64,000 nt of DNA. Origin: Codonopsis lanceolata. Lineage: Eukaryota > Streptophyta > Magnoliopsida > Asterales > Campanulaceae. The notes beneath the pieces were generated by a model. It worked only from the letters and a program-made list of their open reading frames with translations, searched no databases and was not told where the DNA came from. Positions 54,020-64,000 of this stretch are shown here, one piece after another. The DNA is taken from positions 89,958,295-90,022,294 of the forward strand of contig CM028378.1 of the NCBI GenBank assembly GCA_013146195.2, in the 5' to 3' direction. Within the stretch, counting starts at the first letter, position 1. Each line of letters starts with the position of its first letter. A program made the position numbers and the translations under genes.

Positions 54020-55965
54020 TTAAGCATTAGGATCAATCATACCAAGATTTCTCCTTAAATATGCAAACTGGTGGCATCCGTGGTTTAGTGAGAATGTGCA
54101 CTTAATTGATCCTTAGTTGGAACATATTCAAGCGATGTTACCTTTTCCACATGATCTTTGAGGAAGTGATAAACGAATATCAATGTGCTTTGTCTTGGAG
54201 TGCATCAACTGGATTTTTGGAGCTGAAATTCTAATGTGTTATCACACATGATTGAAGCGGTTCGATCTTGATATTGTAGTCCACCGATTGTTGCTTCATC
54301 CATAGGAGTTGAGAGCAACAACTGCTACGGCAATGTATTACGCCTCGGTGGTTGAATTTGCAACGATCCTTGTTTCTTCTTGAGGACCATGAGACAAGTC
54401 TATTTCAAGGAATTGACAAGTCCCTTGGTGCTTCTTTTGCTCACTTTGCGGTGCATAATCTGCATCTAAGTATCCAACTAGATTGAAATCATTGGTTTTG
54501 GGATACGAGATACCTAGATTAGTTGTTTTTGAGACATATCTAATGATACGTTTAGCGACAAGCAAATGTGACTCCTTTGGATCTGCACGAAATCTAGCAC
54601 AAACACAAGCAAACATAATGTCGGGTCTACTAGCATTAAGGTAAAGAAGTGAACCTATGATTCCTCGGTACTTGGTCATGCTCTCTTGCTTTCCCTTCTC
54701 ATCTTTGTCAAGATGGCGTCGGTGACATTGGAGTTTCGAATCCTTTAGTTGAATCAAGGCCGAACTTCTTGATTAGTTCTTTTGCATATTTGGTTTGGTG
54801 ATAAAGATTTCGTCAGAAGTCTGTGTATCTGCAGTCCTAGAAAGTAGGTAAGTTCACCCATCATGCTCATCTCGAACTTGCATCGACACCTCGAATCTTT
54901 TCTGAGGCTTTGGTTAGTTGATCCAAAGATGATGTCGTCACATAGATTTGTACGAGAAGAGAATGCCTTTGTGCTTGAGGATGAATAACGTGGTGTTTAT
55001 TCTTCCTCTCACAAATCCTTGTTCTATTAAGAACTTGGATAGAGTTTCATACCAAACTCTAGGAGCTTGCTTTCGGGCATTGAGAGCTTTCTTGAGTCGG
55101 TAGGCGTGATCGGCTTAATGCGAAATGACGAATCTGGAGGTGTTCCACGTATCTGATTTCTTGAAGATCACCATTCAGAAAGCACTCTTTACATCCATCT
55201 AATATACTTTGAAGTCCATGAGCGATGCATAATCTAGAAAGATCGATTGCTTCTAATCTAGCAACGGGAGGCGAAAGTTTCATCAAAGTCAATTCATTCT
55301 TCCGTCGGTAGCCCTGTTGCAACCGTCTAGCTTTGTTTCGGTGACATTTCCTTCTTCATCTTTTTGTTTCGAAAACCCACTTGGTGCCGATGGTTGGATG
55401 ATCGTCGGTCTTTGAACTAAGCTCCACACCTTACATCTTTCAAATTGGTTCGGCTTCTTGTTGCATAGCTTCAATCTAGTTATGATCTTGATAGCTTCAT
55501 CAATCTTCTTTGGTTCGAGTTCGATGATACAAAAGCATAAGCAAACATAGTTTCTTCTCGAATTTTGTTTCTCGTCTGAACTCATGTTGAGATCTGTGAT
55601 TTGAGAAAAGGGATGATCTCTTGCTTCAATAATAGTTGGAGGAAGATCACTTCGGGTGGGTTCTTCCATAAGAATTCGAGTAGGTTGAGAAGGAGATTCA
55701 CCAAAATGCAGTTCAGAATAGATAGAATCTTCAAAGCTTTCATTTTACGGTGAACAAGAAGGATGAGTGATGCTAGAGATGCTTGGGGTATCTGAAGAGA
55801 TGGGTTCGAGTCCAGCGAGATGGGTTGTTATTTGTGGCGAGTTCGTCTACCGGTGAAGGGTTAAGCGGTACATGTGGGTTCTGCGGGTTGTCGATTCGAT
55901 GAGGAGTGGAAGTGGGTGTTGTATTTGTACGTCTCGTCATTATCGATCATTAAGCTTAACCGTTT
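54020..55965 (-). pseudogene. SIRE-like RT and RNase H, copy A
   Basis: The RT lead appears at 55669-55350 (ELEPKKIDEAIK, NQFERCKVWSLVQRP), followed by VARLEAIDLS and LQSILDGCKECFLNGDLQ, a degenerate form of the QMDVKSAFLNG motif. The RNase H end is at 54757-54338 (KYRGIIGSLLYLNASRPDIM, VAKRIIRYV, LVGYLDADYA, GTCQFLE). The frame ends with a GMIDPNA-like string and TAA at 54022-54020. Many frameshifts occur. The catalytic box region near 54950 is too degraded to read. Confidence 0.8.
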
Positions 55966-56065
55966 NNNNNNNNNNNNNNNNNNNNNNNNNNNNNNNNNNN
56001 NNNNNNNNNNNNNNNNNNNNNNNNNNNNNNNNNNNNNNNNNNNNNNNNNNNNNNNNNNNNNNNNN
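55966..56065. other. Assembly gap, 100 N
   Basis: Exactly 100 unknown bases, the usual placeholder for a gap of unknown length. It separates two inverted SIRE-like half-elements and very likely hides their 5' halves. Confidence 0.97.
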
Positions 56066-57732
56066 CACTCGAATTCTTAAGGGAATCCACAAGTGATCTT
56101 CCTCCAGTATTGTTGAAGCAAAGAGATCATCCATTTCTCAAATCATTGGTGATCTCAACACGGAGGTTAAATGCGAGAAATAAATTTCGAGAAGAAATTA
56201 TGTTTCTTATGCATTTGTATCGGAACTTCGAACCAAAGAAGATTGATGAAGCTATCGAAGATCGCTTGGATTGAAGCTACCAAGAAAGAAGTGAACAGGT
56301 TTGAAAAGATAAGGTGTGGAGCTTAGTTCAAAGACCAGCGTCATCCAGTCATCCGGCACTAATGGGTTTCGAGAAACAAAAGAGATGAAGAAAGAAATGT
56401 CAGAAGAAAAAGCTAGGCTTTTGCGCCCAGAATCTACCGGCGGGGAAAGAAGGAATTGACTTTGATGAGACTTTTTGCTCTGTTGCTAAACTTCGGCAAT
56501 CGAATCTTTCTAGCCTATGCCTCGTTCATGGACTTCAAAGTGTATCAGATGGATGTAAAAGTGCCTTTACGAATGGTGATCTTCAAAGCGCCTCATCGTG
56601 GAACAACCCTGCGAGGATTTGGCCGGTTCGGACAAGGCTGGATCACGTCTAGAAGCTCAAGAAAGCTCTCTGACGAGAACCAAGCTCCTAGAGCTTGGTA
56701 TGAAACTCTATCCAAGTTCTTAGCCAGAACAAGTTCGAGTGAGAGGAAGAATAGGCTTGCTTTATTCATCCTCGAGCACAAGGTCATTATTACAGTACAA
56801 TCTATGTGGGCGACATCATCTTTGGATCAACTAACCAAAGCACGTGTAGATTCGAGCGTCTGAGAGCAAGTTCGAGATGAGCATGATGGGTGAACTTACC
56901 TACTTTCTAGGGCTGAGATACAACGGAAAATTGAATCTTCATCGGTAAACCAAATATCTGAAAGGAACTAATCAAAAGTTTGGTCTTGATTCGGCTAAAA
57001 GGATTTGAAACTCAAATCTCTGGGCGCCATCTTGACAAAGATGAGAGGAAAAGCAAGAGAACATGACCAAATGCAGAGGAATCATAGGTTCCACTTCTTT
57101 ACCTTCTTGCTAGTAGACTGACATTATGTTTATTTTGTTTGTGTTTGTGCTAGATTTCGAGGCAGATCCCGAAAGGGTCACATTTGCTTCTTTGACGTAT
57201 CATCGGATATGTTTCAAAAGCAACAAATCTAGGCATCGGTATTCCAAATCCAATAATTTCAATCTAGTAGGATACTCGGATGCAAAGATTATCGGCTTGC
57301 AAAGTGGCTTGGAAAAGAAGCACCGATGGGACTTGTCAATTCCTTGAAATAGACTTGTCTCATGGTCTTGCAAAACAAGGATCGGTTAAAACTCTACCCA
57401 CGGAAGCGGGAATACATTGCTGCGGCATTTGTTGCTCAACTTCTATGGATGAAGCAACAACTAGTGGACTACAACATCAAGGCGCAAGCGCGCCCAATCA
57501 TGTGTGACAACACATCGGCAATTCGATCTCCAAAAATCGGATGCACTCCAAAACAAAGCACATTGATATTAGATTATCACTTCCTCGAAGATCATGTGGA
57601 AAAAGGTAACATCGGTTTGAAATATGTTCCAAGCGAGCATCAATTGGCGAACATTCTCACAAAACCTTTGGATGCCACCCGGGTTTGCATATTTAAGGAG
57701 AAATCTTGGTATGATTGATCCTACGCTTAATT
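56066..57732 (+). pseudogene. SIRE-like RT and RNase H, copy B
   Basis: RT wording: VYQMDVK with a broken AFLNG equivalent near 56535-56580, QAPRAWYETLSKFL, LALFILEHK, then GELTYFLGL near 56890. RNase H: YPKSNNFNLVGYSDA near 57240-57290, GTCQFLE, REYIAAAFVAQLLWMKQQL, CDNTSAIR and EHQLANILTKPLDATR (57362-57718), the usual copia C-terminus. Frameshifts are frequent throughout. Confidence 0.82.
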
Positions 57733-57950
57733 TCAAGATATTTGTTATTATTTCTTTCATAGGTAGACCTAGTTTTTAGGCTATCGGAAGGCGTAAGTTC
57801 TCATTCTACGGAAGACTTAAAGGTCGATATTCTTACTTAGTCTATTTTTTTTTCTATAGTGGTTTCTAAGGCAATAAAGGGGGTCAAGGATAAAATTTGG
57901 TACTTAAGAAAATATCTTAAATTCCGCTTTTTCAACTAAAATTTTCTCGC

Positions 57951-57960
57951 CTTTAAATAG
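57951..57960 (+). promoter_or_regulatory. TATA-like box of env-like copy B
   Basis: CTTTAAATAG, 145 bp before the ATG; a (CT)n microsatellite (58013-58043) in between accounts for the longer spacing relative to copies A and the insert. Confidence 0.5.
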
Positions 57961-58003
57961 TCCTTGAACCGTCATTTGCCAAACTTTACGAAACCCTTAG
58001 ACA

Positions 58004-58047
<44 letters not shown>

Positions 58048-58104
58048 ATACAACTACTTTGCGAAATCCAAATCCTTCTCGTTTCTTCTTCTAAATCGAC
58101 GACA

Positions 58105-61100
58105 ATGGTACGCTTCTCTCTTCTCTACTTGAAACTTACTAAATGCTTACGTATTTATTTCATTTCGTAACCTAAAAGCGTTTGGAATTCAAGCGGTCAT
58201 TTCAAGTTTATCTGTATTCGCCATTGTTGTTCTTACAAACCTATGAAAACGATGCGTTTTTGTATATTCATTGATCATTCTTATGGAAAACTTCTGTCTT
58301 ACCTTTCTCGGGTGTGGATACTCTAAACATCCTAGGGTTTCAAGTTTTCGGTTCAGAAATTCCAATTATTTCAGATAACCTTGAAATTCCTAATTGTTTA
58401 GTTGTCTAGATAAAAAGCCCTAATTTTTATTTTGCTTTTCTTTCGGGCAAGAACTTCAAGCGAAGCAAGGCAGCGAAGAGTTTGAACCGGCCCGACATTC
58501 CTCGATGCGGATGTCAACCTTAGGGATACCCCCCTTTCCGCCTCTCATGACATCATTGTCGCTCGGACCGAAGCTATATATTCGAGGGAATGCATTGACC
58601 TTGAGTCAATAACTATAACTTCGGCGTCAAAACTGCGAAAGGACATGGACGCCTCAGGATTCTACCCCTCTTCCGCCTCAACGACAAAAAACTATAGCAT
58701 CTTTTCTCGGCAAAGGAATTCTATCAAAGAATGGAGCTCATGAACAAGACAGCTTTACGAGGGTAGATTCGAGGCCGCCCCATCTCCATTACCGCTAAAT
58801 CAATCTCCACTATCATCTGGCGTGATTACTTGGAGCTCTTGCAGCAAGAACTATGGCTTGAGGCTGTACATGCCCGGGAAGCCATGAGGGACCCTCGTGG
58901 AGCCTCAAGGAAAATGCTTCTCAATCTGCTCCTCTTGACGCCCATCGCACTACCACCTTATAGACAAGTGGGCTTATTCAAGAGTGGAGCTCATGATATG
59001 TTTACGGCCAGCAAATCAACTTGACAAGGCCGTATTCTTCAACTGCCTCAACTGGGAGTCATTCAATGAGTTAAAGCAGCAGGTGGAGAAAGCTAGAACA
59101 ACCCCACTTGCAAACCCCTTCGTCAAAAGCCGAAATGCCCTTCTAAGGGATGATGCTAATGTCAACTCTTCTTTGAAAGAAGATGAGTTGTTTACTGATG
59201 GCCAAGGAGAAGCAACTCACAGACCTCTCACTGATAAGTATCTTGAATACGAGAACAAGCGATAGGCTGCGCAGAGGGTACCGCCCGATCGCTCTCGACA
59301 AAGTGGCCAAGCTTTGCGCACTATCTTGGTCACCGCTTCAACATGGAAGCACATGGCGTGGCTAGCGGACCCACAAAAGGCCTGCTGTAAAATTTGGCGA
59401 TCAAGTGGCCGTGTCCTCCATCAAGGCCAAAGACTTGGCGGATGAGGCGAAGCGGTACTAAACCGAACCAAGATGGCGGCCACCAGGCAGCAAAGAAGAC
59501 AAGGCAAGGGCAACTCCAAGCGAAGAGGAAGCGAGGCCAAGTGGATTAGGAAGGAGATGAAGGAAGGCCAAAGAACAAGGCACCGAGGCCAATCCAGGCC
59601 ATTCTTCACCTCCACACTGCCCAGAAACCCGACCATCCTCACACCCACCTCGAACCGACCCGAATCACCCTCACACGTCTCTCCCCGGCACTCCCAAACC
59701 AAAGCGAAGGGAGACTTCGTAAAAACCTTGAAGACCAGCCACCGATCCCTCCCGGCCTCTGCTTGATGAAGATCTTTGAGTCTCCTATTCAGTGGGAAGA
59801 AAAAGGAGAGTTAAGGTCCCAAACCATCTACCGCCCATTGACCAACTACATCTACAGACACCCAACCTTCATTTGTCAACCCTTCATCTATTCCATCTAC
59901 CGCCAGCCAACCAACTACATCTACCGATACCCAACCTTCAACTGTCAACCCTTCATCTATTCCTCCTGAGTCATCTACTCAGAGGAATTCACCACCTCCG
60001 AAGGAGCCTATCCCTCAGGAGGAGCCTCAAATTCAGGAGGAGCCAGCCAGAACCCCCACTCCTCCTCCTCCTTCACCCTTCAACTACTCACCTGACCCAT
60101 CTACACCTTCCTCACCTCATCAATCCCAACCAACTTCTTCAACCACACCACAGCCAACTCAAATCCCTCCCACCCAGCCATTAGACTCTGCTGCCGCAAA
60201 GTTCCTTTTCGAACTTTCGTCAGTAGCAGACCTATTTACCCCTACCCATCAACCTCCTTAACCTTCTCAAACTTCCCTTAGAAAACCAAAATCCCTCTTC
60301 TACACTGCCCCTTCTTTCCGGTTTTCTACCGAACCCTTCCTAGAATCCTCCCATATCGGTGAAAATTCGACCGCGTTAGGAGATGGAGGATCACCACCAA
60401 CACCACCTCCCCTCCACCTATAACCATATCCTCCTCCACCAACACCATACCAACCCAAGACTCGTCCTCTTCCGACTCCATCACTCCTCCACTCCAACAG
60501 CCCATACGGCGCTGCGAGACTCTACCTCCCTTAGGCACCATTCATATTGGCCAGGCAACTACTTCCCATCGACGGCCAATGATGAAATTTTATCATTGGA
60601 TGACATCTACGGCGGTTAGGCGAGCTTACAAGCATCTCTACCGCTATCTTGAAATAGCCAGCTGCGGCTTCCAAAGCCAAGCGACCCTTGCCGCCCTTCT
60701 ACGACAATTCCAAGAGGATGTGCGGACTCGATTTGGACGGATACGACCACGACTTTACCGATGTCAAGATCAACATTGAAGCTCAACAAGATGAGTGTGT
60801 CCGTATCTGCTCCTCACTTTTCTGTGAGTTATTCCATGCCATCACTCTCCATCTCGGCCACGGTCGCCCTCCTGTTCTAGAGCTCAATAACTTAGCTCGA
60901 GACTCTGCTCAAAACGTCATGAATGCCAACCGTGATCGTGATCTGGCCATCACGGAGGAGAAGCAAATGAGGTCAATCAACGAATCTTGATGGAAGAGAA
61001 ACGGAGTCTTAGTGAAGAAGCGGACTACCGTTCTCGTTCCACGGACCTCCGGCCCGATGCGGATGGCGAATACGAGCGAAGAATGGAAGAGCTTAGCGAG

Positions 61101-61148
61101 GCGAAAAAGGAGGCTGAGGACAAAGGAAAAGGGAAAAGACCTTGGTAG
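58105..61148 (+). pseudogene. SIRE-type env-like gene, copy B
   Basis: The ATG at 58105-58107 is followed by the same GTACGC donor as copy A. The acceptor has decayed: the TTTCAG of copy A reads TTTCGG here at about 58441-58446. The coding body follows copy A in order: N-terminal domain (58560-58870), the second region (58900-59350, ALLRDDANVNSSLKE), a Lys/Arg-rich piece (59470-59590), a Pro/Ser/Thr-rich middle with a duplicated segment (59815-59970), and the C-terminal helices (GRPPVLELNNLARDSAQNVM, RDLAITEEKQMRSI, 60810-61000) to a KRPW-like end at 61148. Frameshifts and stops are more numerous than in copy A. Confidence 0.75.
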
Positions 61149-61539
61149 TTTATGTATCTTTTCTTCCCTTACCTTTGTATTTATCTTCATTTTTTGAAAA
61201 CTCTGTTATATGTAAACTTCTTGTTTATAAATACAAGAAAATTACTTGTTTTTCAAAAGGTTATCTTGTTTAAATTCTTGTTGCTTTATATTCATATCTG
61301 TTTAGAATTTAAACAATCGGTTTAAATTTATTTGAGCTGATCTGTGTCGTTTCTATGACTCTTTATCTTTGTATGCACTTAGATTAGTCCCTTAAATTTG
61401 AGGTGTTATTCTGTTTGATAGAGGCATGTCTTCCGTTACTTTATATATAAAATTCTCAGACATGTTATTATCTATCAAATATTCTGTTTTTAAGCCCTCA
61501 TTTGTAGTAATGATGACCAGGATATAAATAGGAGGAGAT
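61149..61539 (+). other. 3' UTR and polypurine tract of SIRE-like element B
   Basis: Noncoding, ending AAATAGGAGGAGAT just before the LTR start TGTTGATTC. Collinear with 50245-50641 in reverse. Confidence 0.8.
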
Positions 61540-62806
61540 TGTTGATTCTTATGTTAGATTTATATCATTTCGGTACATTACATTAGTTTTATACTTCGAT
61601 TGGCTAATCGGGCTGCGTATCGATTAGCGTGGCTTAATTGTGTATAGAACTTTGCCTTGTATAGTTTTTATAGGACTTCACGAGGTTCGGCGGAAGACCT
61701 CTTCACAGCTTCACTTAGGAAGACACGCTTAAAAGCTTAAGAACGCGGAACCTTGTGTCCACGGTCTCTTATGGCGTGTCCAATCCAGCAATGACTCATT
61801 GGATTAATTCAATCTTATTCTACATCTTTATTTGAATTAATCCAAGACATTCCACGACATGTCAAGCGCCAGAAAGCAACTTTCAGCGGAAGACTTTTCG
61901 TCCGAGCAGCATGAAAGCGGGGAAAAGCGGTGTCCCCTAGTTTACTGCAACAACTCTCGAATCGACACCTAAATCGCCCACCTTTTTGAAGATCTCAGAA
62001 ATCATTCCCTGCTCTAGATATCTGTGAAGACGAAAATCCTTGATCGACCATGCATTTAATGCATTGATGAAAAGAGTTTGTTGAAGTATTCGTCTTCTCC
62101 AACGGATCTTTTGAAGTGCACACTGCTATAAATGCGCCATGAAGGCTGGAACATAGACTGCATAATCAATCGAACACTTAAAGGATTGCTCACGAAACTT
62201 CATAACTCCAAGTCCTTCAAGTGCAATCAAGAGATCCTCAACAGATCTAGAAGTCCTCCGTACCTGACAAGAAGTCGCTCTTCAACACTTATTGTTTTAT
62301 CTTCTTGTTGTTTACTTTCATTAACTATACTTCTGCACGAATTAAACATCTTGTATTTACAGATATTTAATTTCCTAGACCCCAAACACAAGTCAATATT
62401 TTGTACACGATCCATTAGGGATATTCTTTGTAATTGATCTAAGTGGAAAACATGGTGCACAATTTAAATCCAAGGTTGACTGTCTTGGTGGTGGGCGTAG
62501 CACTCATTATAGTGTGAACCATCCCAAAATACTTGTGTTATTCCTTACTTCTTGTCTGATATTTGAACTGCAAAATTACTTTTGATTATCTTTATCCATT
62601 TACAGCAGAACTTAAGTAACTTGTAAAGGTCTACCGGTAGTCCTTATCGGCAGACCTGGAACAAGTACTTTGAAGGTCTTCCGCTACTTGAATCTTTTTG
62701 ATAGAGTTCAAGTATCTTTCAAAGTATTTACCTAAAAGTTTTAAGTGTTTAATAAGTTATTCAACCCCCCCCCCCTTCTAGCTTATTATTGTGCCTATTG
62801 GGACCT
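61540..62806 (+). repeat. 3' LTR of SIRE-like element B
   Basis: It begins TGTTGATTC and ends near TATTGGGACC; the final bases differ from GGGACCCACA of copy A, so the end is uncertain by a few bases. A poly-C run (62766-62776) lies near the end. Confidence 0.8.
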
Positions 62807-64000
62807 GATATGATTCGAATATAGCTATATGCGTGTGTGTGTGTGTGCGGTATCTAAAAAGCAGTAAAATCTTTATTTATTTACAGATATATAAACAGAA
62901 AAAATAAAACAGATATGGTTTGTCTTGCTGTTATGCGTGGATTGTCTCGGCTTTTTAGTTTAGGCGCGAGCAAGCAAGCACACCACATTTAAGAAATAGA
63001 AAGAAAAGTGGGGAAACTATCTATCCCTATTAATTACAAATTTGGTCATATGTCCCCAAAATAAAATGACAGAATGAATGCAAATATGTACAAATGTACA
63101 TAATAATAAAAAAAAGGAAAGATGAACAGAAAAAAATAATAATATAGAGCTGGAAATAAAGCAATATTTAAAATAAAGCCCCAGCCCTTTTACTGTGTTG
63201 CCCGGAATTTTATTGCAACATATATATAATATATTTTTTTTCAAATTTTTTTTTTATTTTTCGAATTTTTTTCTATTTTTGATTTTTTTTCTTTTTTGAG
63301 AATATTTTTAAATACACCTGTAACAGTTATCGGAACGAAACAGCTGCAAGATGGATGATCATATCCACAAATATAGGCACGGATGTATAGGAACGCAATA
63401 TTCAAATGCATAAATTAATATAACAAGCATACTTTAGCCGTAAACAAAGAAAAAACAAAAAGTTTTATTTTATGAGTCTAGCCCTCCATTTTATTTAAAA
63501 TAAAACAACTCCCAGCCAGTCGCCCGTGTGGGTTCTATAGCGCCGCGCCCCTTGGTTAGGGTGCTTGCAGCGTGCGTAGAATCGTGGACACCACTTCTCG
63601 CCACCCTCCCTTGTTTAGGGGAAGACGAAATCAAAAGTGCGAGAGGAGTGCTATCTATGATAGCGCGTTGGAATGCGTCTCGGTTGCCTTTAGTGGATTT
63701 TATTAAAAAAATAGTCTTATGGCTCGTTTCAGATCACTATGGGAGCTTTGGGTTTCCCGTATCAAGTTATCCCTTGTTTAGGGGATATCAGGATATGAGA
63801 ATACATCACCCTTCCATTCTCATTCTCCCTTTTTTAGGGGAAAACGGAAAAGTGCAAAGATGGAGTGTTGCGAGGCCCCACTAGATCTAAAAAGTTTTAG
63901 AGTCGCCATCTTTATTTTAAGGCAAAAATAAAGAAAAACCAGAAAAATAAAACCAGAGATAAAAAGCGGGTTCGGAGGCTAAGTTACATGTTGGGAAGGT
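62807..64000 (-). mobile_element. 5' leader and LTR start of another Tat-like element
   Basis: Read leftward it is LTR (from beyond 64000 to 63527), a degenerate primer site (63526-63508, GGGCGACTGGCTGGGAGTT) and leader to 62807. The leader shares blocks with 23990-24400, such as the GGTATCTAAAAAGCAG phrase and the GCGCGAGCAAGCAA phrase. It is cut by the SIRE-like LTR, so gag is lost here. Confidence 0.82.
63527..64000 (-). repeat. Tat-like LTR, 3' part (continues outside the window)
   Basis: It contains three CCCTTGTTTAGGGG-like motifs (about 63606, 63773 and 63829) and the GGGTTCGGAGGCTAAGTTAC phrase (from 63968) found in the other Tat-like LTRs. Confidence 0.82.

Larger units (their letters stand above)
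49018..55965 (-). mobile_element. SIRE-like Ty1/copia element A, 3' half, minus strand
   Basis: From right to left it holds the end of pol (RT, RNase H), the env-like gene, polypurine tract and 3' LTR. A long extra gene between pol and the 3' LTR is the hallmark of SIRE/Maximus elements. The 5' half (LTR, gag, integrase) would lie inside or beyond the assembly gap at 55966. Confidence 0.85.
56066..62806 (+). mobile_element. SIRE-like Ty1/copia element B, 3' half, plus strand
   Basis: It begins in pol at a point matching 55684 of element A and runs through RT, RNase H, env-like gene, purine tract and 3' LTR. It is the approximate reverse complement of element A with many independent substitutions and indels, so the two are separate copies. 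The right end meets the leader of a Tat-like element. Confidence 0.85.

Noticed and set aside
49018..62806. Giant DNA transposon with 1.2 kb terminal inverted repeats
   Set aside because: The inverted ends are 3' LTRs of copia elements, each preceded by its purine tract; the similarity runs through env-like and pol genes to the gap.

Overview
This is a repeat-dominated stretch of a flowering-plant nuclear genome, probably a eudicot. The lineage call rests on the Athila, Tat/Ogre-like and SIRE-like retrotransposon lineages, plant Stowaway MITEs and one intron-containing host gene. Nearly all coding capacity is decayed LTR-retrotransposon sequence, nested and broken. All calls were made by eye from family motifs; no alignment or database search was run.

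Layout. 1-14315: plus-strand Athila-type Ty3/gypsy element (gag end, protease, RT, RNase H, integrase, env-like third ORF, 3' LTR). Its env-like ORF is split by a 4.2 kb chimeric insert (5948-10193) flanked by a 35-bp imperfect direct repeat. 14316-24692: minus-strand Tat/Ogre-like element with protease, RT, two RNase H domains, integrase, an antisense extra ORF with an apparent intron, and a 60-bp tandem array plus a polypyrimidine block in its 3' region. 24693-26239: 5' end of a minus-strand Athila relative. 26240-29805: the only host-gene island, with an apparently intact three-exon desiccation-related (PCC13-62-like) gene and two Stowaway MITEs in its upstream region. 29806-36388: minus-strand Ty1/copia element, split by a solo Athila LTR with a 5-bp target duplication. 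36389-40071: LTR remnants, another Stowaway MITE and a CA-rich block. 40072-49017: plus-strand Tat-like element that keeps gag but has no recognisable pol, and carries a roughly 1.7 kb array of hairpin-forming repeats. 49018-62806: 3' halves of two SIRE-like copia elements in opposite orientation around a 100-N assembly gap. 62807-64000: 5' leader and LTR of another minus-strand Tat-like element.

Recurring themes. (1) Clusters of the palindrome CCTTGCGNNCGCAAGG lie about 60-65 bp upstream of a TATA box in three Athila-type LTRs, and again beside a TATA-like box upstream of the Athila env-like ORF. (2) All three copies of the SIRE-type env-like gene have a TATA-like box 120-150 bp upstream and a splice donor immediately after the ATG, so the first coding exon would be the start codon alone. 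(3) The two main Tat-like elements carry unrelated tandem arrays, both made of hairpin-forming units, beside the same conserved 3' segment. (4) One Tat-like element has pol but lacks the gag core; the other has gag but no pol.
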